A stretch of DNA of 64,000 bases from Adlercreutzia sp. ZJ141 (GCF_011038965.1 NZ_JAAKEB010000001.1:213050-277049); one strand, 5' to 3'; positions 52,571 through 62,237 are shown, counted from the first letter of the stretch. Notes: a model not told the origin generated them from the sequence alone. Program-made: numbers and translations.

Positions 52571-53785
52571 CTAACGCGCAGCGCTCTTCGGTGAGCAGGC
52601 GGGACAGTGGTATTCCCGGCATTCTACCTTCTCTAAGATTTCCTCTATCCACTCATCAATCGGAAGCGCCGCCTCAGCGAGACGTACCGCATCAAGCTTC
52701 GCGTGAGTTTCGGGGTTTCGCGGCATAAACAACGTGCAGCAGTCAGGGGCATCCTGCGACGAAATATCGAAGGTACCCAAGCGTTTTGCCTCTGCGATGA
52801 TTTCCAGCTTATCGGTGCCAATCAGCGGGCGAAACACCGGCATATCAACGGCATCGTCGGTTGCGCGGATGTTGTCGAGTGTCTGCGACGCCACCTGACC
52901 GAGGCTTTCTCCCGTAACCAGTGCTCCTGCACGCTGGCGTTTTGCCACGCGTTCGGCAATTTTAAACATGAGCCGTCGGTACATAATAATGCGCAGCTCA
53001 GGCGGTGCCGATAGTGCGATTTTGCGCTGGTAGTCGCCAAATGGCACCACAAACACGCGCGCTACACATCCCGTGTGTTCGAGCACCTGTGCGATGTCAT
53101 CAACCAAATACTCACTCGCGTCGGAGGTTTGAGGACGCCCCGAAAAGTGGATACCCATACACAGCGCGCCGCGTCGAGCAAGCTTCCACAGGGCCACCGG
53201 CGAATCGATGCCCGACGAAAGCAGGCACATCACACGCCCCGAGCTGCCAACTGGCAGACCACCAATACCCGGCACGCTTTTCGCATACACGTATGAAGCG
53301 TTTTGCACCACTTCCACACCTACGGTTACGTCGGGGTCTTTCATCTGCACGCGCTTTTCGGGGAACGCATCGCACAGTGCGGCCCCAATCAGGCGATTCA
53401 TGTCCATGGAGCACGTAGGGAAATCAGTGTGGTTACGTCGGGCAGCCACCTTAAACGAGCAGAAGCTTTTCACCTCGCCAAGTGCCGTGCACGCCGCCTC
53501 GGCCATAAGAGCCATATCTCGCTCGCACTTGTACCCGCATGATACACGCGCAACACCTGGTACCGCCGTTATCAAATCCGTTGCCGCAAGTGCGGTTTCG
53601 CGATTAGTGCCTTCGCGTAGAAATACTAATAGCCGACCAGAAATGCGGTGAATAGTCACCACAGGATAGTCGGCGAGTAATGCTTCAAGGTTTTTCAACA
53701 GGCGCATTTCAAACGACGCGCGGTTGTGGCCTTTGAGCCCGATCTCGTGGTAATGCACGAGAATAATGCGTTGGAATTCAGTCAT
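52571..53785 (-). CDS. thiI: tRNA 4-thiouridine sulfurtransferase
   Basis: Makes s4U8 in tRNA and can supply sulfur for thiamine thiazole. The 404-residue protein has a ferredoxin-like domain and THUMP (about 1-165) and a PP-loop ATPase with LLSSGIDSPVALWKL, then GESLGQVASQTLDNI. It ends without a rhodanese domain, the short form found in most Gram-positives and archaea. The C-terminus is Cys-rich (CREYHCPAC). Confidence 0.94.
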   Translation of the reverse strand: MTEFQRIILVHYHEIGLKGHNRASFEMRLLKNLEALLADYPVVTIHRISGRLLVFLREGTNRETALAATDLITAVPGVARVSCGYKCERDMALMAEAACTALGEVKSFCSFKVAARRNHTDFPTCSMDMNRLIGAALCDAFPEKRVQMKDPDVTVGVEVVQNASYVYAKSVPGIGGLPVGSSGRVMCLLSSGIDSPVALWKLARRGALCMGIHFSGRPQTSDASEYLVDDIAQVLEHTGCVARVFVVPFGDYQRKIALSAPPELRIIMYRRLMFKIAERVAKRQRAGALVTGESLGQVASQTLDNIRATDDAVDMPVFRPLIGTDKLEIIAEAKRLGTFDISSQDAPDCCTLFMPRNPETHAKLDAVRLAEAALPIDEWIEEILEKVECREYHCPACSPKSAAR

Positions 53786-53803
53786 GACGGTTCAAGCGAC
53801 AGA

Positions 53804-53831
53804 GTGTGCGCGAACGCTCATTCGCGCACAC
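53804..53831. terminator. Strong hairpin between rpoZ and thiI
   Basis: GTGTGCGCGAA (53804-53814) and TTCGCGCACAC (53821-53831) form a perfect 11-bp stem with a 6-base loop. No long T run follows on the minus strand, so it may be an attenuator or RNA-stability element instead of a full terminator. Confidence 0.45.
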
Positions 53832-53841
53832 TGTCGTTATC

Positions 53842-54102
53842 CTAGTGATAGGTGACGTCGATCGAAGCGGAGTCGTAGGAAACGTCACCACGGGCGATTT
53901 CGCCGAATGCGATAGCCAGTGGCTTCTTGTCGGCGGCGCGAGCGATCTCCACCGCGGTCTGCAGCTTGATGGCTCGATCGCGCTGACCGCGCATCATGTC
54001 ATTGATGTCGTGTGCGCGCTTCGATGCGAGCGTGCACAGCAGGAAGCGGTCATTGTCTGTCTGGTCGAGAAGAACGTCAATCTTCGGATCGATAATACTC
54101 AT
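53842..54102 (-). CDS. rpoZ: DNA-directed RNA polymerase omega subunit
   Basis: Small assembly subunit of RNA polymerase, 86 residues. It has the omega core: IDVLLDQTDNDRFLLCTLASKRAHDIND and PLAIAFGEIARGDV (both shown in family positions). It starts 7 bases after gmk, the standard actinobacterial mihF-gmk-rpoZ arrangement. Confidence 0.92.
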   Translation of the reverse strand: MSIIDPKIDVLLDQTDNDRFLLCTLASKRAHDINDMMRGQRDRAIKLQTAVEIARAADKKPLAIAFGEIARGDVSYDSASIDVTYH

Positions 54103-54109
54103 TTATGCA

Positions 54110-54682
54110 TCAACCTCTGTCAGTCTCAGCTTGCTGATTGACGAAAGCAACCAAATAGTCAGCTGCTTCGTCCAGCTTGTCATTCACAAGCTGTATATCA
54201 TACTCCATTTTGCGCGAAAGTTCCAGTTCGGCTGCACGAAGACGCTTTTGAATGCTCTCTTCCGATTCGGTCCCCCTACCGCGAAGGCGCCGCTCGAGCT
54301 CTTCCATTGATGGGGGTTCGATGAACACCAGATGAGCTTCGGGCAGCTTTTCACGCACTTGGAAGGCACCCTGCACGTCAATTTCGAGAATAACCTGCAC
54401 GCCTTGTTCCATATGGCGTACGGCTGGCTCACGTGGTGTTCCGTAGTAGCTGCCGCTGTAGCACGCCCATTCAAGAAAACCATCCTGCGCGATGAGTTCT
54501 TCAAAGCGCTCGTTCGTCAGAAAATGATAGTGCACGCCGTCCACTTCACCATCGCGCGGATCGCGTGTGGTAGCGGAAACGGAAAGCCAAGCGTCAGGAA
54601 CGCGTTGCATAAGTTGGGCCACCAAGGTGCCCTTGCCGGCACCTGATGGCCCTGAAATAACGAACAGGTTGCCGTTACGCAT
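54110..54682 (-). CDS. gmk: Guanylate kinase
   Basis: Phosphorylates GMP to GDP. The 190-residue protein has the P-loop ISGPSGAGKGTLV (about 9-21), SVSATTRDPRDGEVDGVHYHF and the lid region ILEIDVQGAFQV. It lies 5 bases after mihF and 7 bases before rpoZ. Confidence 0.97.
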   Translation of the reverse strand: MRNGNLFVISGPSGAGKGTLVAQLMQRVPDAWLSVSATTRDPRDGEVDGVHYHFLTNERFEELIAQDGFLEWACYSGSYYGTPREPAVRHMEQGVQVILEIDVQGAFQVREKLPEAHLVFIEPPSMEELERRLRGRGTESEESIQKRLRAAELELSRKMEYDIQLVNDKLDEAADYLVAFVNQQAETDRG

Positions 54683-54687
54683 GGAAC

Positions 54688-54996
54688 CTAGCCCAAACGC
54701 TCCAGCAAAGCAGCTTGCTGACGCTCACCCAAGCCGCGAAGGCGACGGCTTTCTGCAATCTGCAACTCCTTCATAACCTTCTCAGCCTTTGCCTTGCCAT
54801 AGCCAGGCAACGTTTCAATAAGCGTGGAAACCTTCATACGGCCAACCACAGCGTCTTCCTTCATGTCAAGCACCTGAGCAAGGCTGAGCTTGCCAGTCTT
54901 CAGTTCCTCGCGAACCTCGGCACGCTTGATGCGGGCAGCCTTCGCCTTCTCGAGCGCGGCCTGACGCTCTTCAGGACTGAGTTGGGGAATAGCCAT
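54688..54996 (-). CDS. mihF: Actinobacterial integration host factor
   Basis: Nucleoid-associated DNA-binding protein of the mIHF family, 102 residues. It has the S13-like helix-two-turn-helix fold region KVSTLIETLPGYGKAKAEKVM and the N-terminal EERQAALEKAKAARIKRAEV helix. This family is restricted to Actinomycetota, which supports the taxonomic assignment. It lies upstream of gmk and downstream of pyrF past a terminator. Confidence 0.94.
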   Translation of the reverse strand: MAIPQLSPEERQAALEKAKAARIKRAEVREELKTGKLSLAQVLDMKEDAVVGRMKVSTLIETLPGYGKAKAEKVMKELQIAESRRLRGLGERQQAALLERLG

Positions 54997-55111
54997 TGTG
55001 TATCTCTCCTTCTATTGCAAACGATTGCCAGATAATAGCATTTCAACCTGCAATTTCTTGAAAAGTTTAAGCAATTTCAGAAAATCTCGCCGCTCATCAC
55101 AATTACTCAGA

Positions 55112-55152
55112 GAAAACAACGCCGGAAAGTCCCGAGCATGCGGCTTTCCGGC
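55112..55152 (-). terminator. Terminator at the end of the pyr operon
   Basis: Arms GCCGGAAAG (55121-55129) and CTTTCCGGC (55144-55152) form a 9-bp stem with a 14-base loop; on the minus strand GTTGTTTTCT follows. It lies 18 bases after the pyrF stop and before mihF. Confidence 0.75.
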
Positions 55153-55169
55153 GAGAAAACGCAGATCAG

Positions 55170-55898
55170 TTATGCAAGTTCAGCGGCAATTGCCTCGAAT
55201 GCTGCAGCGGGATCGGCGGCCTGTGTAATAGGACGGCCCACCACGATGTGCGATGCGCCGGCAGCAAAGGCATCGGCAGGCGTTGCAACACGGCTTTGAT
55301 CGCCCTTGTCGGCACCCGCAGGACGCACGCCCGGTGTGACGATGTAGGCTTCAGGACCCAAGATCTCACGCAAGCGAGCTGCTTCTTTCGGGGAAGCGAC
55401 CACACCGGATATACCCGACCGCTTCGCTTGTTCAGCAAGAACTACCACCTGGTCGGCCATGCTGCGGCTCACGCCGGTTTCGGCAAGCGCGGCATCGTTC
55501 ATGCTGGTGAGTACCGTGATGCCCAACGTTGCCGGCACCTCATGCCCGTACTCGGCTGCTGATCGCTCAGCACCGCGCTGCGCCGCCATCATCATATCGA
55601 CGCCGCCAACAGTGTGCATGGTCAGCATGTCTGCGCCGCTCGCCGCCGCTGAATACGCAGCGCCTTCCACCTGATGTGGGATATCGTGGAACTTCAGGTC
55701 GAGGAACACCTTAAACCCGCGCTCCTTCAGCGCATACACAATAGCGGGGCCATTCGCGTAGAACAGCGTCATGCCCACCTTCATCCACACTGCCTTGCCC
55801 TGAAGCTTGTCGGCGAGGTCGAATGCTTCTTCGATGCCGCAGTCAAGCGCAACAATAATGCGCTCGCGTGCCGGGATGTTGTCGAAAACCGTTAGCAT
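55170..55898 (-). CDS. pyrF: Orotidine 5'-phosphate decarboxylase
   Basis: Last step of UMP synthesis, 242 residues. It has the catalytic tetrad region FLDLKFHDIPHQV (D-x-K-x-x-D-I-P) and the phosphate-binding end VTPGVRP...HIVVGRPI. It belongs to the short, type 1 family, not the longer actinobacterial-mycobacterial type. It overlaps pyrD by 7 bases. Confidence 0.96.
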   Translation of the reverse strand: MLTVFDNIPARERIIVALDCGIEEAFDLADKLQGKAVWMKVGMTLFYANGPAIVYALKERGFKVFLDLKFHDIPHQVEGAAYSAAASGADMLTMHTVGGVDMMMAAQRGAERSAAEYGHEVPATLGITVLTSMNDAALAETGVSRSMADQVVVLAEQAKRSGISGVVASPKEAARLREILGPEAYIVTPGVRPAGADKGDQSRVATPADAFAAGASHIVVGRPITQAADPAAAFEAIAAELA

Positions 55899-56836
55899 TC
55901 CAGTGCTCCAATCAGTTCCGTGACGTCTTTGACGCCGTTGTCTTCACAGTATGTTGCGATGCCGTCGATAACGTCTATTGTCGCAGCGGGGTTGACGAAG
56001 TTCGCCGTTCCCACCGACACCGCCGTTGCACCCGCCAGCATGAACTCAACCGCATCGGTTCCGGTGCTGATGCCGCCCATACCAATGAGTGGCACACGCA
56101 CGGCCTTCGAGCATTCCCACACCAAGCGCAACGCGACCGGCTTCACGCACGGGCCAGACAAGCCGCCCACCACACGAGCGAGCAAGGGCTTGCGCGTGTG
56201 TGCGTCGATAGCCATGCCCAGAAGCGTGTTAATGAGCGAGATGGCATCGGCTCCGCTCGCTTCGGCAGCAACCGCAATCTCGGCGATGTTGGTCACGTTC
56301 GGGGTGAGCTTGACAATCAGTGGGCGCTTCGTGGCCGCACGACAACGCGATACCACCGCTTCAACGCTTTTCGGGTCGGTGCCGATAGTCATGCCACCTG
56401 CATCAACGTTCGGACACGATATGTTCACCTCATAGGCGTCAACGGGAGCTCCCTCGAGTGCTTCAATGACTGCCACGTATTCGTCGAAGCTGTGCCCCGA
56501 CACGTTGGCGATAACTGTTGCCCCTACCTGAGAAAGCCATGGCAGATCGTGTTCTTTCAGGTGTGCAACGCCAGGGTTTTGTAGACCAATGGAATTCAGC
56601 ATGCCCGAAGGTGTTTCGGCAATGCGAGGGCTCGCGTTGCCTTCCCAGCCGTGAAGCGACACACCCTTCGTGGTTACTGCACCGAGTGTGCTTACGTCAA
56701 CGAAGTCGTGGTACTCGCGCCCTGCGGCGAAGGTGCCCGATGCTACCGTTACGGGGTTTTTCATTTCCAAGCCGCCCACGTTGACCGACATGCGTACACT
56801 CGTTGCGCGCGGCTTGCGCTGAAAATTGCAAGTCAT
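55892..56836 (-). CDS. pyrD: Dihydroorotate dehydrogenase B, catalytic subunit
   Basis: FMN subunit of the class 1B enzyme, 314 residues. It shows LEMKNPVTVASGTF, GLQNPGV, and NISCPNVDAGG with active-site Cys141, the class 1B base. It depends on PyrK for electron transfer to NAD. The ATG directly follows the pyrK stop (TAA-ATG), with AAGGTGG inside the pyrK end as the binding site. The first 15 residues exceed the usual start, so Met16 is an alternative. Confidence 0.95.
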   Translation of the reverse strand: MTCNFQRKPRATSVRMSVNVGGLEMKNPVTVASGTFAAGREYHDFVDVSTLGAVTTKGVSLHGWEGNASPRIAETPSGMLNSIGLQNPGVAHLKEHDLPWLSQVGATVIANVSGHSFDEYVAVIEALEGAPVDAYEVNISCPNVDAGGMTIGTDPKSVEAVVSRCRAATKRPLIVKLTPNVTNIAEIAVAAEASGADAISLINTLLGMAIDAHTRKPLLARVVGGLSGPCVKPVALRLVWECSKAVRVPLIGMGGISTGTDAVEFMLAGATAVSVGTANFVNPAATIDVIDGIATYCEDNGVKDVTELIGALEC

Positions 56837-57634
56837 TTAAGCCCACACCACCTTTCTCGCATCGAATACCGGACCGTCAACACACGAGCGACGACGACCA
56901 TCGACCGTCTCGACCACGCACGACAAGCACGCACCCACGCCGCATGCCATTCGGCGCTCCATGGAAACCTGGCAGTGCACGTTCGCATCGGCCGCCATGC
57001 GGGCAACAATGCGCATGAGCGGCTCAGGACCACACACGGCAACATAGTCGTACGGCTGACCTGCGGCGTTCGCTCCTTCGAGTGCCTCTTCCACAAGCGA
57101 GGTGCAGAAACCCGCACGTCCGTAGGTTCCGTCGTCGGTAGCGCAGCGCGGTTCATGCCCTAGCAGCGCCTCGTAGCGGCTCTTGCACACAAGGGCGTCG
57201 CGCGTAGCGGCACCAAGCACAACAGTAAGGTCAACATCGGAAGCAAGCAGGTGCTCGCACAGCATAAACACCGGCGCAGCCCCCACGCCACCGCCAACAA
57301 CGAGCGCGCGATGCGTACCTGTAGGCGGCTGCCATGGCGTGCCAATTGGGCCGATGAACTCGCAGTTTGCACCGGCAGCCATGTCGGTCATGCGGGCTGA
57401 TCCCGTGCCCACAACCTGATAAAGCACATCGAAGGTTCCCTCTTCAGCATTGCGTGCGTATACCGAAAACGGACGGCGCAGGATATGGTCATCCATGCCC
57501 GCTATCTTCATGTGGACGAACTGCCCTGGCAAGATCGACCGCGCGATTTCGGGCGATTCGACCCGCATAAGGTAGAGCTTTGCCGCAAGCTGCTCATTTG
57601 AGACAACCCGGGCGCATTCGTTGACAAGCGCCAC
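56837..57634 (-). CDS. pyrK: Dihydroorotate dehydrogenase electron transfer subunit
   Basis: FAD and [2Fe-2S] subunit of class 1B dihydroorotate dehydrogenase, 265 residues. It has FVHMKIAGMDDHILRRPFSV (flavin site), VGGGVGAAPVF, and the cluster motif MACGVGACLSC with a further Cys in RRSCVDGPVF. The start is GTG at 57634 with AAAGGAAG upstream. A 113-base gap separates it from pyrC. Confidence 0.95.
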   Translation of the reverse strand: MALVNECARVVSNEQLAAKLYLMRVESPEIARSILPGQFVHMKIAGMDDHILRRPFSVYARNAEEGTFDVLYQVVGTGSARMTDMAAGANCEFIGPIGTPWQPPTGTHRALVVGGGVGAAPVFMLCEHLLASDVDLTVVLGAATRDALVCKSRYEALLGHEPRCATDDGTYGRAGFCTSLVEEALEGANAAGQPYDYVAVCGPEPLMRIVARMAADANVHCQVSMERRMACGVGACLSCVVETVDGRRRSCVDGPVFDARKVVWA

Positions 57635-57747
57635 ATTCTTCCTTTCCCTTTGGGTGCCGCCTTACTGACAGCACCCTGCGTTTGTGCTTGTGCGTAACGG
57701 ATGCGAGCGCATTGCAAGCGCGACAACCGCCGCACGTTATTCGACGA

Positions 57748-59040
57748 TTATTCGACGATCTGGCCATCCTCCAACGTTGCATAGCCGCCAACATAGACAT
57801 CGGTGGCCCGTCCGGTGAGCTGATCGCCAATAAACCCGGAGTTTCCCGCTTTCGAAACGAAGCTATCGGCTTCCACCGTCCAAGCTATGTCAGGATCGAA
57901 CATCGTCAGGTCGGCCGTGCTGCCAACTTCAAGCTTTACGGGCTCAACGCGCAGGATAGCGCGCGGCGCTACCGCCATCAGCTCGACCATACGCTCGAGC
58001 GTGATCGTGCCCGCCGCCACCAAGTTAGTAAGCACTAACGCCAGCGAGGTTTCCAAGCCTGTCATGCCGAAGGGAGCCAGCTCAAATTCGCGGTCCTTTT
58101 CAAACGGGGTGTGCGGCGCATGGTCGGTAACAATGGCGTCAACCGTGCCGTCGGCAACGCCTTCGATGAGCGCTTGCGCGTCGGCAGCCGTTCGTAGCGG
58201 CGGATTTACTTTCAGGAAGGTGTTGTAGTCGTCACCGATAGCATCCTCGGTGAGGAACATATGATGCGGGGTAACCTCGCAGGTGACCGGCAGTCCTTCG
58301 GCTTTCGCGGCGCGCACCAGTTCAAGGCCGCGAGCAGTGGAAAGGTGCTGAACATGCAGCGGACAGCCTGTCAGACGACATAGTGCGATATCGCGTGCGA
58401 TCTGGATTTCTTCGCCTTCCGCCGGCCAGCCGAGCATGCCAAGGCGCGTGGACGCCACACCTTCGTTCACCTGACCCTCGCCCACTAAGTCCTCATCTTG
58501 GCAGTGGCTCATCACCGCGCAATCGAATTGGCTGGCGTAGTCCATCACGCGACGCATCATGCCCGCGCCCTGAACGCCGCGGCCGTCATCGGTAAACGCA
58601 ACAGCACCGTGCGCACGCATGTCGCCCATCTCAGAAAGCGTTTCGCCGGCAAGCCCCTGGCTGCAAGCACCCGCCACGTGAACGCGGCACTTGCCAACCG
58701 CTGCAGCACGCGCCTGCACATATTCCACGCCAAGCGCGTTGTCGATAACCGGCTTCGTGTTCGGCATGCAGCACACGGCAGTGAAGCCACCTTTGGCTGC
58801 CGCACGCGTTTCACTGGCGATATCACCCTTTTGCTCGAAGCCAGGTTCACGCAGATGTACGTGCATATCAACCAGACCAGGCACAACGATCTTGCCAGCA
58901 AGATCGCGCTCGACACCCTTTTCCATGGTAAGGTCGCGCCCTACACCCGCGATCTTACCGTCGCGGATCAGGATGTCGGTTGTTTCGTTTCGACCAACCT
59001 GCGGGTCGATCACATGGGCATTCTTAAGCAGCAAAGCCAT
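57748..59040 (-). CDS. pyrC: Dihydroorotase (class I)
   Basis: Zinc amidohydrolase closing the dihydroorotate ring, 430 residues. It has VDMHVHLREPGFEQKGDI (metal HxH), NTKPVIDN, and VTDHAPHTPFEK. The ATG at 59040 has GGAGGG 5-7 bases upstream and overlaps the pyrB end by 17 bases; a TTG five codons earlier covers that binding site. The last codons and stop are followed by an exact 11-base tandem copy of themselves. Confidence 0.96.
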   Translation of the reverse strand: MALLLKNAHVIDPQVGRNETTDILIRDGKIAGVGRDLTMEKGVERDLAGKIVVPGLVDMHVHLREPGFEQKGDIASETRAAAKGGFTAVCCMPNTKPVIDNALGVEYVQARAAAVGKCRVHVAGACSQGLAGETLSEMGDMRAHGAVAFTDDGRGVQGAGMMRRVMDYASQFDCAVMSHCQDEDLVGEGQVNEGVASTRLGMLGWPAEGEEIQIARDIALCRLTGCPLHVQHLSTARGLELVRAAKAEGLPVTCEVTPHHMFLTEDAIGDDYNTFLKVNPPLRTAADAQALIEGVADGTVDAIVTDHAPHTPFEKDREFELAPFGMTGLETSLALVLTNLVAAGTITLERMVELMAVAPRAILRVEPVKLEVGSTADLTMFDPDIAWTVEADSFVSKAGNSGFIGDQLTGRATDVYVGGYATLEDGQIVE

Positions 59041-59968
59041 CTTCGCTCCCTCCAAGCAGCAGGTACAGTGCAGCCATGCGGGTTAAGATACCCGCATAGA
59101 CCTGGTTCAGAATGACCGAGCGCTTCGGATGGTCGGCCATGAAGCTGTCAAGTTCGACGCCGCGATTAATAGGACCGGGATGACAGATGATAGCGTCGGA
59201 CTTCATAAGGTGCTCGCGCTCCTGTGTGAGGCCGTAGAGCATGTTGTACTCGCGCAAGCTTGGATACGGCGCACCTTCCAGACGTTCGCGCTGGATACGC
59301 AGCATGTACACCACGTCGAGTTCGGGCAGCGCTTCGTCGATGTTGCTGGTCACATGATCGGCGCCCAGCACGTCGGGGCGAGCCGGCATGAGGGTAGGCG
59401 GTGCGATAACGGTCACCTCGCACCCCATGATCTTGAGTGCCGGAATCAGGCTGCCGCACACGCGAGAATGTCCGATGTCGCCCACGATGCCAACTTTCAG
59501 CCCCGTGAAGTCGCCCTTTGCTTCCCAAATGCTGAACAGGTCGAGCAACGCCTGCGTGGGATGCTGATGCTTGCCGTCGCCTGCGTCGATGACGTGTGCG
59601 CCCGAAACGTCTGCAATCTTGCGCGGCACGCCCGCATGACGGTCGCGAACGATAATCATGTCAATCTTGTAAGAGCACAGCGTGGCCACCGTGTCGACCA
59701 AGCTTTCGCCCTTCACTGTAGAGGTTGAGCTGCCGCCGAAGTTTAGGCTGTCGCACGACAGGCGCTTTTCGGCGATCTCAAACGACGAGCGCGTGCGCGT
59801 GGAGGGCTCGTTAAACATGTTCACCACCGTGAAGCCCTTCAGCATAGGAACCTTCTTGATGCGGCGCTCGTTCACCTCCTTGAAACGGGCCGCCGTCTCG
59901 AGGATGGTCATGATGTCGTCAGCCGAGTATTCGGTGATGTCGATCAGATGCTTATGATCGAAAGCCAT
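59024..59968 (-). CDS. pyrB: Aspartate carbamoyltransferase catalytic subunit
   Basis: Condenses carbamoyl phosphate and aspartate, 314 residues. It has FNEPSTRTRSSFEIAEKRL (carbamoyl phosphate site), RHAGVPRKIADVSGAHVIDAGD-like sequence and HQHPTQALLDLFSI. No pyrI regulatory subunit gene accompanies it, as usual in Gram-positives. It starts 3 bases after pyrR. Confidence 0.97.
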   Translation of the reverse strand: MAFDHKHLIDITEYSADDIMTILETAARFKEVNERRIKKVPMLKGFTVVNMFNEPSTRTRSSFEIAEKRLSCDSLNFGGSSTSTVKGESLVDTVATLCSYKIDMIIVRDRHAGVPRKIADVSGAHVIDAGDGKHQHPTQALLDLFSIWEAKGDFTGLKVGIVGDIGHSRVCGSLIPALKIMGCEVTVIAPPTLMPARPDVLGADHVTSNIDEALPELDVVYMLRIQRERLEGAPYPSLREYNMLYGLTQEREHLMKSDAIICHPGPINRGVELDSFMADHPKRSVILNQVYAGILTRMAALYLLLGGSEDGFAA

Positions 59969-59971
59969 AGT

Positions 59972-60559
59972 CTATTCGCCTCCCAAGGGAGCGGAACCTG
60001 CACGCACTCCCGGCTTGTTCTCTGAGATAACCACTTCGGAACGCCCGTCGACTTCCTCCAGGTAGAGCTTTACGCTCTCGCTTGAGGAAGAGGGCACGTT
60101 CTTCCCCACGTAGTCGGCACGAATGGGCAGCTGCCGATGCCCGCGGTCGACCAGTACGGCCAGCTGAACGCATTCCGGGCGCCCGATGTCCATGAGTGCG
60201 TCGAGTGCGGCGCGGATGGTGCGGCCTGAATACAGCACGTCATCGACAAGTACGATGTCAAGCCCGTCGATGTCGAACAGAATGTCGGTGGAATGTACCT
60301 CGGGAGAGAGATACGTCGCGAAATCGTCGCGATAGAAGCTGATGTCGAGCTTGCCGAGTGGCACCTTGGTGCCCTCAATCTGCTCGATTTTTTCGGCAAG
60401 GCGCTTGGCGAGAAGATCGCCGCGCGTGACGATGCCGACAAGCGCGATTTTGCTCGCGCCCTTGTTGGTCTCGAGGATCTGATGCGCTATGCGCGTCAAC
60501 GACCGCTCGATCTCGCCTGCGTCCATGCAGACGTTTTTGACCGTACTTGCGTCGCTCAT
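59972..60559 (-). CDS. pyrR: PyrR bifunctional attenuator protein/uracil phosphoribosyltransferase
   Basis: UMP-dependent RNA-binding regulator of pyr operons, 195 residues. The PRPP-binding loop is [20 protein letters not shown]; the N-terminus [20 protein letters not shown] and [20 protein letters not shown] are also typical. The ATG at 60559 follows AAGGGGTGTGT; the longer open frame upstream is the leader. Its RNA target is visible in that leader (60716-60811), so it controls its own operon. Confidence 0.96.
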   Translation of the reverse strand: MSDASTVKNVCMDAGEIERSLTRIAHQILETNKGASKIALVGIVTRGDLLAKRLAEKIEQIEGTKVPLGKLDISFYRDDFATYLSPEVHSTDILFDIDGLDIVLVDDVLYSGRTIRAALDALMDIGRPECVQLAVLVDRGHRQLPIRADYVGKNVPSSSSESVKLYLEEVDGRSEVVISENKPGVRAGSAPLGGE

Positions 60560-60715
60560 ACACACCCCTTCATGCATCGAGTGCGTACAGACTGACCAGT
60601 TCGAACGGGATGGCGTGCGGGTTTGCGTTACCGTTTGCCCAGCATATCGAACAAAACACTGAGCGCAATCACGTGCTTGCATCCCTCTTGTTCGACCTTC
60701 TGCCGCCGAGGCATG

Positions 60716-60830
60716 AAAAAAGCCTCCGCGGCAGACAAAGGCTTCATCGCTTCGCGCTCTTGTTCCGCGAGCGCTCGGGTGCTCCCTTGTCGGCCTCTCT
60801 GTACCGCTTTTAAAGGACGCTTGCAGTATA
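60716..60830 (-). promoter_or_regulatory. PyrR-dependent attenuator leader of the pyr operon
   Basis: On the minus strand, a -10 TATACT (complement of 60825-60830) is followed by a PyrR binding-loop sequence GGTACAGAGAGGCCGACAAG (complement around 60784-60805), close to the known Bacillus site with CAGAGAGGCU. Its 3' part, GGCCGACAAGG, can pair with CCTTTGTCTGCC further down (antiterminator). A terminator AAGCCT...AGGCTT (complement of 60720-60744) then ends in six Ts. The leader from 60560 to 60956 contains no gene. Confidence 0.85.
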
Positions 60831-60956
60831 GACGCAAACCGTCCGATGCTCGCGAGAAAACGTATATTTGCGAAAAAACTTCCGTTTGCAGCGGTGACCG
60901 GTTGGCCGGGGTTTGGTTGCGGTACAGAATCCAGCTCCAATACGCAACGCCTGCGC

Positions 60957-62237
60957 CTATACTCCAGTCATTTCGAGGACGCACATGACAACTACCAACG
61001 CAATAAATCCTGCTACGACGAGAAGCGCATCGATGCCGCGCGAAAATTGAGGTAGCTTTGGAAACACACGAGAGATGGGTCGCCGGTCACGAAGTGCGTA
61101 GATCACAGGGGCGAACACGAAGAATAACAACGATGCGGAGCCGACAATGCGGTAGGCAAGCGTTTCGCTCGCGATAGGTTCATTGGGATCAGGCGCTACG
61201 GCAACCGATACCGAAGCCGCAGCGAACAACAGAAATGTCAATAGTAGCAGCACGTCCCACACAACACCTGCCGCAAAGGGAACTTTCGATATAGGTTTGC
61301 GAAGAATTTCACTTCCCCGTGTAAGCGCATTCCGCACGACAGCTACCACGTCTAAATGAGCGGGCGGCACCACCCTCGGCGCGGACGAAGCAGCTACCGC
61401 CGATGGCACAGACGTGGCAGCCACCGCTGATGCCGCTTGCTGAAACTCTTCCTTTAGTTCGCGAACCGTTGCGTAGCGGGCGGCCGGATCAAACGCCGCC
61501 GCTCGTTCGATGATGCGTCGTATTGCTTCGGGAACGCGCGCATCAGCAAAGCTGGCGCCTCGCGCAGTAGCGTCGGGCATGCGTTCGGTGAGACAGAAAA
61601 ACAGCAGCAAGCCAAGCGCGTACACGTCGGAGCGCACATCGGTTTGGCCATAGCCAAACTGCTCGGGAGGTGCGAACCCCCTCGTGCCAAAGTGGCAGGT
61701 GTCGGATTCAGCATCTGTCTTGTATTCACGCGCGATGCCGAAATCAATCAGGAACACACACGATGCCGACACAATAACATTCGATGGCTTTAAGTCGCGA
61801 TGAATGAGCGGTGGCGAAAACCCCTCGTGAAGCTCGATGAGCGCGTCGCAGATGCGCGGGAACAAGTCGGTCGCAAGCGCAAGTGAAGGATCGCAGCGAT
61901 ACACCACGTCGTTAAGGGTTTCGCCTCCAACATACTCCATAATAACAACGCGCTGCTCTCCTGCCTGATAGCAATCGAGTACGCAAGGAATGTGCATGAA
62001 GCGCCGTCCCTGCATGTGTGCCTCATGCAGAATGCCGTATGCGCTTCCCAAACCAGAATCATCCTGAAAACGCTTGCGAATGTATGGACCTTGCTCGCTT
62101 CCGTTTTCGCCTTTAAACCACACGCGCTCTGTTGTCTCGAAGGCACTTTTCTTCAACACAGCATCCACGCGGTAGCAATCGTCGCGCGCAAGGGAATCGA
62201 GATATCGGGAAATCTGCTCAGACATAATGGCGTTCAT
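60957..62237 (-). CDS. Serine/threonine protein kinase with C-terminal membrane domain
   Basis: Hanks-type kinase, 426 residues. Catalytic elements are present: Lys55 (YIRKRF), HRDLKPSN with Asp148, DFG at 165-167, and the activation segment [15 protein letters not shown]. The glycine-rich loop at the N-terminus is degenerate. A linker (about 280-325) leads to three hydrophobic segments (about 330-360, 370-395, 405-425); no PASTA domains. The start at 62237 is uncertain since no clear ribosome binding site is seen; 62225 and a GTG at 62315 are alternatives. It is downstream of an HTH gene, probably cotranscribed. Confidence 0.85.
   Translation of the reverse strand: MNAIMSEQISRYLDSLARDDCYRVDAVLKKSAFETTERVWFKGENGSEQGPYIRKRFQDDSGLGSAYGILHEAHMQGRRFMHIPCVLDCYQAGEQRVVIMEYVGGETLNDVVYRCDPSLALATDLFPRICDALIELHEGFSPPLIHRDLKPSNVIVSASCVFLIDFGIAREYKTDAESDTCHFGTRGFAPPEQFGYGQTDVRSDVYALGLLLFFCLTERMPDATARGASFADARVPEAIRRIIERAAAFDPAARYATVRELKEEFQQAASAVAATSVPSAVAASSAPRVVPPAHLDVVAVVRNALTRGSEILRKPISKVPFAAGVVWDVLLLLTFLLFAAASVSVAVAPDPNEPIASETLAYRIVGSASLLFFVFAPVIYALRDRRPISRVFPKLPQFSRGIDALLVVAGFIALVVVMCVLEMTGV

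Noticed and set aside
53208..53651. A 147-residue rightward frame inside thiI
   Set aside because: Antisense shadow of the conserved thiI coding sequence.
60560..60940. Upstream extension of pyrR as coding sequence
   Set aside because: This is the PyrR attenuator leader, with terminator and binding loop.
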